Shown here: positions 47,601 to 59,600 of the stretch, piece after piece
How the letters are laid out: every line of letters starts with the position of its first letter
Numbering within the stretch: the stretch's first letter is position 1
NCBI GenBank assembly: GCA_024195265.1
Contig: JAJLRJ010000014.1
Location: 15,449,959 to 15,513,958 of the forward strand
Direction: 5' to 3'
Source of the DNA: Dendrophyllia cribrosa
Taxonomy: Eukaryota; Cnidaria; Anthozoa; Scleractinia; Dendrophylliidae
DNA length: 64,000 bases
Translations under genes and position numbers: made by a program
The notes under the pieces: generated by a model
Database searches by the model: none
Told to the model about the DNA's origin: nothing
What the model saw: the letters and a program-made list of their open reading frames with translations, nothing else

Positions 47601-50600
47601 TATTTCCGTTTAGGGAAGGCTCTTTCTCTTCCGAGTTTCAGTTCCTATTCTAGACTTAATTCTTCATACCACTGATCAGTTTCCTGGCAAATGATACCCT
47701 ATTCTAGACCAAAACTCTCTGATTTCTATACCCTATCGCAGACTAAACTGCTTGAAAACCATACCCTTCACAGCGGAACATACCCATATAGCTTATAATT
47801 ATGTGATTGTACTTTCCCCCCTCCGTTGATTTTATTCCTCATTTTATTCAGGTTAGTATTCTGTAGGTTTGACAGTAGGTTAAGTTTACATTGTTATAAC
47901 TCACTTTCAGACTCAAATAATGACTTTACGTCGTAATGGAATGGGACAGTTAGGATTTCATGTACAGTTTGAGGGACTCATCGCAGATGTTGAACCTTCT
48001 GGTTTTGCCTGGCAGGCTGGGCTGCGACAAGGATCTCGACTTGTTGAGGTTTGTAATGTTCAAGGTTTGTAAGGTTTTGTAAGGAGGTTTGTAAGGCAGG
48101 GAAAGTGAAGATAAAAATGATATCTTCACATGTGGTGAGATAATGATTTTTCTAAGTGCAGTTATTCTTTTATTATATGACATAGCACTTTAGAGTGCAA
48201 ATACATGTATGTGCCAAAACGAGTCATATATGACATGTTATCACATTCTTCTGACCGCGTGCTTGAGAAAACACTTTAAAAAAAACTTAGATTTGGAAGA
48301 AGATGGCAATGTCCTATGGACCGCGTCACGTGAAAAGGGCCCAGGCGACATGACACATGATTACAAGTAATTTGCATTTGAAATCAGCTGCTCAAAATGG
48401 TGAAAGCCTTGCAGTATGTGCATTCGTTTTACGGTTGTAATTTTTATTTCCGGACTTTTTTTCGCTTCCATCGTATTATTTAGGGATTGAAGTGGGCAAA
48501 AAAGCTGAAAACTCAAAATTGAGAAAATGTGTCGTCCGGGCCCTTTTCTGTAACAGCCTCTGTATTAAAAAGTTTATTCAGGGACAAGTTGTGTAATAAG
48601 GTGTGTTATAAGGCTGGTCATTTTTACTTGCGGTTTTTATTTTTGCTCACATAAAGGTTAAAAAAATTGACTTGTAAAAATATCCAGCCGTATAACAAAA
48701 CTTGTTACTAAATAACCTCCTCTATGTATGTTACTGAAGTTTATATAATTCAATTTTTTAATATTGACAGATCAATGGGATGATAGTAGCTGTACTGAGT
48801 CATGATCAGATGATAGAGATCTTACGTAAACCAGGATCAGTGTCTGCAGTCATTGTACCTCCCTTCCAAAGTGGCAAGCCAAGAAAGTATGTATCATTTA
48901 TTTCTATGTTGTTATTAGAGATGTTTTTATGTGATTTTGATTTTGATTGTGGTTCGTTTGTGGTTCGTTTGGCTAAAAGCCTCTAGCACTCAGCTCTGTG
49001 ATTTAAAGTACTTTCTCAAACTCATTATTAATTCATGAAGAAAATACAAAGGAAATTAATGTTTAATGAGTGTTTAGAAATCAGTTAAAAACACTCCTCA
49101 TTTTTGCATCCTTAATTTCTCCATCTAAAATCATTTTGTTGGAGAAGTAATATCACCTCGAAGTTCGTCAAAAATACTCCGCTGCGCGTCGTATTTTCAA
49201 CTCTCTTCTCAGTGTTTGATCTTGTGATGAAACACTGTGTCGCATGTTTGATATATTACTTCAAAATCAGAATGAGCATTTTTTATTATTTTTCAACCAG
49301 TCAGGAACAAAACTAAACTTGTGGCTTGGCTTACATACTGTTTCCAGCGCTTATCACCAGTTAACCTCCCTAGGATCTGGTCTTACCTCCTGTTATTTCA
49401 TTCCCCAGGGGTATTCAGCCTTAGCTTGCAGAACAGGCGTTATTTTTACAGGCTAATCCAGCCTCTCAGTGGTTCCCACTGAAGCACTAGTTAATTACAA
49501 GTAATAGTCTTATAAGTCATTTTTTTTTTTTTGTTTTTGTTTTTATTCCTTTTAAAAAAGTAGTGTTGTAGCATTGTAAGTATTTTAAGTATTGCAAGAA
49601 AGCGTTAAGTATTGTAAGCATTGTAAGTATTGTAAATAAGTGTAAGTAAGCTGCAATGGTGTTTATTAGAAGTGTATTGTTAAAAAAAAAAAGAAAAAAA
49701 AAAAGAAAAAAAAAAAAAAACTAGTTAATTTCTTACTAGTTTCTAGTCTAAACCCATGTTACTTCATTGCCCAGGGGTATCCAGCCTCTCAGAGGTTCCT
49801 ACTGGAGCACTAGTTAGTTTCTCTCCAGGATCTAGTCTAACCCCCTGTTATTTCATTCCCTAGGGGTATCCAGCCCCTCAGTGGCTCCTACTGGAGCACT
49901 TGTTAATTCGTCCTCAGGATCTAGTCTAACTCCCTGTTATTTCATTCCCTAGGGGTATCCAGCCTCTCAGTGGTTCCTACTGGAGCATCAATCGCGCTTC
50001 AGTCACGACCATGTCTTCGTTCGGCAGCGCTTCCTCCGTAGGGGAGGATGCAGATTCCGCAGCCTCATCCACGTCCATTGCAGCTGCTGATGGCGGAAGA
50101 AAGCAGCCGCCAAAAGTGGCACCAAAAAACAATGTGAAGGGAAAGGATAGTCCATGGATCATGCGCTCTAATAACCCAGGTCCTGTGGATGCAAGGTAAG
50201 CCAAAGTTATGTTGGATCGTGCGCTATAATAACCCAGGCCCCGTTGATGCAAGGTAAGCGAAACTTCTGTAAATTGAACAGAATATTCCCTGAAGAAGTC
50301 AGGCCGTGCATGACGAAATATTGGACAGAATATATCCGTTTGTTTCTTGGCGATAAACAGTACCACTGGAAAGGTCATTGACCACAGAATCAAAAGTTAG
50401 ATACCGTGCACAGCATAATAAACAGCACCATTAAGGAAAGTACTAATAGCTTTCATGTAAATGCTCATAAATTAGGATTTCATCCACGCTCTCAAAAAGT
50501 GACTCAATAGACTTATTTAATTTTTACTTCCAAAAGAGATTCTCTTACATGTAAATTGTCACTTTTCGCATTCCTTTCAGGGCAATGTACTCGGGCTCCC

Positions 50601-53600
50601 GCCCTCCAGATTCTCCCGCGTCGCCTGGAGCGAGCTCAACCTCTTCAGTCAGCGGTAGCTCGCAAACACTTCAAGAGACACCGCGCCAGCCATACGGGGC
50701 TTCATCCGCTATATATGGGGCTTCATACACTGTCACAAGCGTCACTCCTAACAATGGCGAATGGTCCCAGGGCTCTTCAGACGGGGCACCGAAATGGAGC
50801 GGGTTCGTAGCACTTGATTCAGAGCCACGGCCATCTAAGCCCCTCGGTGTCACGTTGACGGCACATACAGCGTCGGGTACGCTATACGCTATTGCAAGTG
50901 GGCCTTCATCTCCGCCCCCTTCTCCCCGCACTTCCGAGAAGCCCATATTTGGAAGCATTTCGCAGAGGCATCGGAGAACGGTGGTGAATGGAAATGGAAA
51001 CACGAGGGTGGATGGACAGGACTCCAGATTCCAGGGAGAAGAATACGGAACTGTTCGTGTGAACATTGAGCCAATAATAGCAACGCCTGATAACAGCAAC
51101 AAACAGGATTCGAGTCAAGAACCAACAGCAGTTTTCGAAGAAAAGAAGGACGCCATGCCTTTCAAGGAGACGAGTTTGGGCGCAGTGATTACAACAGTGA
51201 ATACTTACAAACAGAAGCAAAGCTATGAGGACATCACTGAAGCATCCATGTCAGAGACCGTCGATCAGATTGAAAAAGCGTTCGGGTTCAGAACACCGGA
51301 CATGATCGCAAATGGGACAGGGAGTCTAGAGAGGAATGGGAGTGTGCGAATGAAAACCGGAGATCGGAGCTCGTCGGGTTCACTGCAGGAACTGCAGTTA
51401 ACACCCCGCAGAGCGCAATCCGGGGAAACGCTGAACCGCAACAGGAGCAGTGAGGATGAAGAGTCTCATGGGAACATTTTGAAAAGGTTGACAAAAGAAG
51501 CGAACATGGAACAGGATCGGATCATGCAGCGGAAAAGTGAAGGCGATCTGCCGCAGAGCGTGATGAAGGGAAGAAACACCACGACGGTAGTCGAGGCATC
51601 GCCGACGTCTGTGGAAGTTAAAAAGGAGATGAGGCGGAAATCAGAGTACGAAGCGCGTGTGGCCGCCAGAAATCTCCTAATAGAACGCTTGGAAAATCAC
51701 CGCCAATCACTTGAAGGCGAAAACGTGGTGGAAGGGATTAAAATCTACCATGCAAAAAGCAGGAGCACGCCCGCTGACGGGAGAAATGTAAACGGGGAAA
51801 AACAACCCCGCCCAAGAAAGACCTCGCAGGATGATAGCGTGAAGATGCCAACCGAGCGAGGCGAAGAGGACGAGGTGAAGATCGCTCACAATGTCAGGAG
51901 AAAAAAGTCCGCCGAGGGGTCTTCGAATAAGCTTCGGACGCCCGACAACAGCCGAACATCCGTTAAACCAGTGGTGCGTTCCGAAAGAAAAATCCGACTA
52001 ACCAGTTCTGCTGGCTCAGGCCATCAAACTACGGACAAATCTCACACGGTACCGCGACAGAGATCAAGTAGGCGACGCCATGGTTCAAAGCAGTCGTCGA
52101 CAGCTGCCGGTGACAGGAATTCTGATTCTTCTGACGAAGAAATAAGGCAAAGAAGCGCGGTTGCAATAGACGCTAGCCAGATGGTACCAGGAAAACTTAA
52201 TTTCTCGCCAGAAAGGGACAAAAAGGCCTCGAGTCTTCCGCGTCAATGGGAGGCACGGAGTACGCCCCACGCGAGTGCCACGCGCGATTCTCGCAGTCAT
52301 CGTGCACACTCGCACTCGCATCTAAAAAACGCGCGGATTACCAAGATCAAAATGAGCGCTAGCGAAGAACCGAGTGACTCGATCGTTGATCAGACTTCTC
52401 GGCTTCTACACGCGGCAAAAGCTGTCAAGTACGACAAAAGCTCATCTCTCATCGTAGCAGAAGATGTCCTGCACTCGCTAACACGCGCATCGGATCTGCT
52501 TCATCATCAGTCGGCTGCTGTCAGGGAGGAGAGGGAGAAGGAGAGAAGGGACAAGGACAAGTCCATGAGCAAAATAAAGGCACCAGGTAAATATTAATAT
52601 TATCCTTTTAACCCTTTTAACTCCAACGAGTGTGAAAATCAAAATTCAAGAAAAATCCCAAATTTCATCTTATATAAAAATATTGAAAAACAAATGGTAC
52701 CATGTAAAAGTACTGCTGAAGAGGTTTAATTTGAATGGTCATACCACAGGATTTCGTCGACGGATTCAAAAGTTAGAACTACACTACATGCCTCTATAAT
52801 TGACTCTGGGAGTGACATGGTTAAGTGAAGTGTAATTAAAATCGCTCGCTTTCATTTTACGCCGATTTGTTTGCGATTTAGAAATGTACATCTGCGCATG
52901 CCATGTTAGCATAAAACACGTCACAGTCAATGTACGTTCTTGGCTGCTCCTCGCGGCAGCTGTTATGCTGACAACGCATGCACTCTGCTCCCGTCACGTC
53001 AAAGGCGAACATCGTTGGCAGTTTACCAAGTCCATTGTAATCGCATTTAGAATCGCCCGTGTAAGCGCCGCAGTGCCAAAATTCAAATTTTCATCTGGAA
53101 AGAACTGATAAACGAACAGCACAACTGGAAAGTACTGCACATTTTTAGCTGTAGGATTCTATCTTCAAACTCAAAAGTTAAAACCACCTTATACAGCGAA
53201 ACAAACAGTACCACAGGAAAGTACTGCTCAGTAGCTTTCATTTGAATGGTCACACTTTAGGATTTCATCCACAGACTCAAAAGTTAGAACCACCTTGTAC
53301 AGCATAATAAACAGTACCACAGGAAAGTACTGCTCAGTTGCTTTCATTTGAATGGTCACACTTTAGGATTTCATCCACAGACTCAAAAGTTAGAACCACC
53401 TTGTACAGCATAATAAACAGTACTCGTAACCCTGTGATAAGCCAAAGGACGTGAGTCCTCAGAATTCGTATCCCTGTGATAAGCCAAAGGACAAAAGGAC
53501 ATCAGAATTCGTATCCCTGTGATAAGCCATAGGACGTCCTCAGAATTCGTATCCCTGTGATAAGCCAAAGGACGCGAGTCCTCAGAATTCGTATCCCTGT

Positions 53601-56600
53601 GATAAGCCAAAGGACAAAAGGACATCAGAATTCGTATCCCTGTGATAAGCCAAAGGACAAAAGGACATCAGAATTCGTATCCCTGTGATAAGCCATAGGA
53701 CGTCCCCAGAATTCGTATCCCTGTGATAAGCCAAAAGACGTCCTTAGAATTCGTATCCCTGTGATAAGCCAAAGGACATCCTCAGAATTCGTATCCCTGT
53801 GATAAGCCAAAGGACGTCCTCAGAATTCGTATCCCTGCAACAAGCCAAAGGACGTCCTCAGAATTCGTATCCCTGTGATAAGCTAAAGGACGTCCTCAGA
53901 ATTCGTATCCCTGTGATAAGCCAAAGGACGTCCTCAAAATTCGTATCCCTGTGATAAGCCAAAGGACATCAGAATTCGTATCCCTGTGATAAGCCAAAGG
54001 ACATCAGAATTCGTATCCCCGTGATAAGCCAAAGGACGTCCTCAGATTTCGTATCCCTGTGATAAGCCAAAGGACGTCCTCAGAATTCGTATCCCTGTGA
54101 TAAGCCAAAGAACGTCAAAAAATTCGTATCCCTGTGAAAAGCCAAAGGACATCAGAATTCGTATCCCTGTGATAAGCCAAAGGACATCAGAATTCGTATC
54201 CCTGTGATAAGCCAAAGGACATCAGAATTCGTATCCCCGTGATAAGCCAAAGGACGTCCTCAGATTTCGTATCCCTGTGATAAGCCAAAGGACGTCCTCA
54301 GAATTCGTATCCCTGTGATAAGCCAAAGGACGTCCTCAGAATTCGTATCCCTGTGATAAGCTAAAGGACGTCCTCAGAATTCGTATCCCTGTGATAAGCC
54401 AAAGGACGTCTTATTTAGCCAAAGGACGTCCTCAGAATTCGTATCCCTGTGATAATCCAAAGGACGTCCTCAGATTTCGTATCCCTGTGATAAGCCAAAG
54501 GACGTCCTCAAAATTCGTATCCCTGTGATAAGCCAAAGGACGTCCTCAAAATTCGTATCCCTGTGAAAAGCCAAAGGACATCAGAATTCGTATCCCTGTG
54601 ATAAGCCAAAGGACATCAGAATTCGTATCCCTGTGTTAAGCCAAAGGACATAAGAATTCGTATCCCCGTGATAAGCCAAAGGACGTCCTCAGATTTCGTA
54701 TCCCTGTGATAAGCCAAAGGACGTCCTGTGTCGGAGGCTATCCGTGTGATTACCATGAGGCGCTTTTCCTTAAAGGGGCTCTGCGGCCATTTTTAGTGTT
54801 GCTTAAAGAAGCCCAAAAGAAATCTTCATATCAATGGAAACGCCTTATGCGTTCCATGGCGTTGTTAAGGACAAAGGGAAACCCGAAAATAGTGGCTCAG
54901 TTTTGTTTAAAATTATTCTACTAGTGTCTTTGGACTGCAGATCGCCAGGATGGAAATGAATTGATACTTGAAAATAGAGTTTTTCGACTTGTGTCTCGGA
55001 CTCTTATTTTTGTTTATTTCTCTTCGAAAATTCGCTTGATATCTTCGTCATAATGTTCTATAAGCATTTCGTGTTTGACAAAGGTACTTAGTTTTTATTT
55101 GAAGCAGTTGTGACCCAAAACGTCTAAATCCCGTGCCCAATTTCACTTGCGATAAGTTGTTTTCTTATATAGCAAGTTATAGATGACACATGCGGATTCG
55201 CAACACTAGATGTAACAATAGACTTGAACTCTAGACCTCTTCATATTGAATATGACAAATTAGTACTCCCACGTTGGGGTGGAGTAGTAAATAATCATAA
55301 AATGAAAATAAAAATATTCCTGCTTGTTTGCACTTTTCTAACTACAGCTATGTTGGGAAACTTTGATATCCTTCGTTATCCCGTTCTAAATGACTGATAT
55401 AAATTTTTATTATGCATATTGGAAAACAATGCACGCTCTTTAGAAGGCTTTTGTTTACATTTCATAATCGACTGGAAAAATTCTTGGATAAAAATAAATC
55501 TGGCGTGGAATTTACGTGACAGGAAAGTGATTGATATTGATTCTCCGCGAACGACGCTCGATCTTATAAACATATGCCCACGGGTTTATAATTTACAAAG
55601 ACACAGCTATGACTACCAGACGGAAATGGGATTTGAGTACAATTTTGGATCTTTCAAAAGCGAAATCTCACCTTCAAGCGCTCTCTCCGAAGAATTTGCG
55701 TAAGAACGGCACTTTTATTATTTTTTAACTTATTGTTTTTAATTTGGTGGAAGTGGTTTGGGTAAAACTGAAATTTCACACATCTCGGTTTGCAGACTGA
55801 TTGAAAAACAAACAGAAAGTACTTTGCGTGAACTTTCACTGAATGATTGAAGTCAGTTTAGGATTGTATTCACAAACGCAAAAGTTAGAACTATATTGCA
55901 TGCTGAGGTTTGGCTTTGAGCTGGAGGAAATGGGTTTTAATACTTTAAAAATGTTCTTACGGATCGATTTAGAAGCCAGGACAAGTTTACAAGCCAACTA
56001 CAGTATCTTTAGCCATTCTTTCGTGTGTTGTTCAAGATAATTTTATTTTCCAAGTTAGATTCGCAAGAAATTGTTTATCTTATTGGAAAGGTCTGCGCTA
56101 TTTAATTAATTAGTCGACGAACAAAGAAATCATAACTTTATGCCAAATGATGTTTACTCGACGTGATAACTTGAATTTTTGAGAGTTTACGCGATTTGTG
56201 CTGGCTTATTGCATGTTTCTGCAAAGAAATGCGAGCTCTTGTCAAATATTTTGAGTTTCGTACTAAGTTGCGGCGATGTTTGATTTGATTTTCCGAACAG
56301 AACTCCTGACAGCCCATCGGTCAGGCTCTTGTACGGAAGCTCTAATTTGTTCTTAGAATGATTTTGGTTTAAAGGCCATTTAACTTCAGTCAAGAAAACC
56401 TTTTAGGATTAGTTCAAAATCGATGCCTAACAAATTGGGAAGATCGGATCTATTACTATGTGCCGGATTACTGTTGTGGGTTATCGGGGTTAAACTGTTT
56501 CTGAGAATTTTCGGAAATCAAATGGGAGGTTAGTTCTACGGTACATGTACGTGTTAACACTTTAACTCCCAAGAGTGCCAAATATCAAAATTCAAGAAAA

Positions 56601-59600
56601 ATCCCAAATTTCATTTTGTAAAATATTGAAAAACAAATTGTACCATGCAAAAGAACTGCAGAAGAGGTTTCATTTGAATAGTCACACCACAGGATTTTGT
56701 CGACAGACTCAAAAGTTAAAACTGCACCACATGTCTCCGCCATAATTGACTCTGGGAGTGAAAGGGTTATTGCAGCTTTTTAAAATTGAATGTACTCCTG
56801 TTATTCTGCCTAACTATGCTTCGCTATATTTGCTTATTACTTTGTTGTGCAATACATCTTTCCTTTGGTACTGTACTCGTGATGAAAGAAATTACATAAT
56901 TTTCCTGCCGAGTCGGGGCAGGGTTCAGCTTATATGACGTCACGCTTCCTACAAATCAAAGGATCAGCTTCCGTCCATTAATACATCATGGCGTGGCGTA
57001 TGTGGTAAAGGAAGTTTGATTATTTACGGCTTGGACGAAAAAATATAGAAAAGAATATCTCGGGTAACAAAATTTGGCATTTAGATTTTACATTGAGTCG
57101 AAGACAATGCTCAGTTAAATGTGACAGGCAAGAGAATTTGTGATTGCTTCCAGCTCATTCGAATCACTAGCACGAATATTAAAAAGCCTGGGAAAAGGCG
57201 CCCTAGTGGAGGAGACACAATGGAGTCTATTTACAGGCTAATAAAGAACATATATTCATTGAATTTGTTAATCGTCAGGGAGGTTTTTACCACGTCTAAA
57301 TAAAGAAGTCTACACTTTCTGCTCTAAACAAAAATCAAATCAAAGCATCGTGATGTCAGGTTCTAATATCAACCTGACATGGATTATGGACGCTTGGCAA
57401 CCGGAAGGTTTGTTTATATTGGTGTTAAAAATAGCTCGCTTCAAAGCAATGTCAATATCCCGTAAAACCCTGGCAAAAAGCCCCAGGATTGCACAGCTTC
57501 GTAAGGGTTTGTCGAGAGGGCTTATGAGTAGGAAACTGTTAAAAGGAACTTCCCGATTCGTGTTTCGCAATCTACCTGGGCCTTCAGACGTTCCAATTCA
57601 GTTTATAATTGCGCGTGGATGTCAATGGTTTGGAGCAATTGTTTGAAAATTTCGAAAACAATACATGTGAAATGTTTTAGATATTCCGTAAAGTGTTTGA
57701 TGGCAATCAGACATGAGGAATCGAACACTTTTATTCCACCATTGTTGGACGGTGTTTCGCGACGATGTTTTATTTGTTTGGTGCGTAGAAATTTACTTAT
57801 TTCTTTAAGAAATAAATTTACCTATTTCTTTAAGTTTCTGTAGGGAATCAGAGCAGAAATGTATAAATAAAAGTTAATCCAGTTGTGGCTCTCGGACTCC
57901 GGGTCGAATTAGAATTTAGAAATTTAGAAATGCTAGAAAGGACAAAAAAATAGAAGCTTGCGAGATGAGACGTTTTTCCGTCTCTTGAGCCGGAAGAATT
58001 GACTTATTTCTTTTTTCTTTCTCTCCCAGAGCGGTCAATAATGGAGACATGTAGTGTAGTTCTAACTTTTGAGTCTGCGGACGAAATCCTACGGTGTGAC
58101 CATTCAAATGAAACCTTTTTGGCAGTACGCTTGCATGGTACCATTTGTTTTTTAATATTTTGTAAAATGAAATTTGGGATTTTTCTTAAATTTTGATTTT
58201 AGAAACTATAGGGAATAGCAGAAAAGATAAGAACAATGAAACCCGCGAAAGTAGACACACAAGAGCCGGAAAAACGTCTGTTCTCACAGGCTGCCTAGGG
58301 CACAAGAGCGTTGATTTGATATAGCACTTCCGTGTTCTGCCAGCTCTCGTGTTTCGTGACAACCTAACAACAAACTGAATGTTTTTACATTTACAATGAA
58401 CGTTGTCTCAACCGGACACCTTCGGGATCAGCTTTTGCTTCCCGCCTTAGAGAGGTGTCTGCCTTATAGAGACTTTAGTTGCAGACAATGAAGTAAAATT
58501 CGGTGGGGACCAGCCAATCACTGGTGTCCGTCCGCCTTACAGCTTTAGGCGTTAGTTAACATATAAATTGATCATAAATGAATGATTCTTGTCTACTTTA
58601 ACGAGCGTTGATGATAGCAAATTGTTCGAACGTCTATTTAAAAAATCAACCCTTAATTTATGGTCAAGCAGAGCTTCTTTTCTTTGATTTGTTGGAGATG
58701 AGGTGAGTCCTGCGTTGAACAAAATTCTTTTTAATTTTTAAAAATCAGACGCGCTTGTTCTAAAGTTGTCAGATATAAACGTTAATTATTTCTTTTTTAA
58801 GAGATGATTTAAGCCGCCAAGCGTTCAGTCATGCTTCTTGAACTTTCATGATTAAAAGTTTTCAAGACATTTAAATCAGAGCTACAGCGTATTCATTCTT
58901 CTGCACGATAATTGTCGTTTTTTTAAATTCTTTTTCCAAGTGGAAATCGTGTTCAAGTGTATTAAAGCCTTTGCTCTGACAATTTTAACCCTTTCGCTCC
59001 CAGAGTCAGTTATGGAGACATGTAGTGTAGTTCTAACTTTTGAGTCTGTGGACGAAATCCTATGGTGTGACCATTCAAATGAAACCTCTTCGGCAGTGCT
59101 TTTGTATGGTACCATTTGTTTTTCAATGTTTTACAAAATGCAATTTGGGATTTTACTTGAATTGTGATTTTTTGGCACTAGAGAGTGACAGAAGTCACCT
59201 ACCCAATGACCGCCTGTGGTTTCTGTGAAAAGATTCACTGTAGCGTAATAAACAGGTTTGCTTATTATTACCGCCCATCGGGAAGCTTCACAACGTTATG
59301 AAATGAACAACAATGGCGCCTCGTGATGTAAAGACGCATGTCGATTTCAGTTAGCAGCGAGGCGTTTTAGCCGCCATGCCTGTTTCAGATCCGCAGCCTT
59401 CATCCGCTAGAATACTCTGGCGTACGAATGTGAGACCTTCATCTGCGGGAGCTGCCTCCTCTAGTAAGCGTTAGAGTCAGATTTGGCGTTGTGTAATGCG
59501 GTTCTAACATTCGAGTCTGGATGTCCGAAGCACTTATGTATAACTATTCAAATGAAAGCTGCTAAGCAGTATTTTCACGTCGTGCTGTTTGTTCATCATT

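Noticed and set aside
50671..51220. Minus-strand frames opposite SIPA1L exon 19
   Set aside because: Shadow frames of a GC-richer real exon on the plus strand.
53383..53810. Open frames repeating [11 protein letters not shown]
   Set aside because: They are simply translations of the minisatellite in a frame without stops.
53425..54725. CRISPR array
   Set aside because: Units are contiguous tandem repeats without unique spacers, in a eukaryotic intron.
57350..57646. 98-codon plus-strand frame
   Set aside because: Lies in intron 19; no family, no flanking splice sites in suitable phase.
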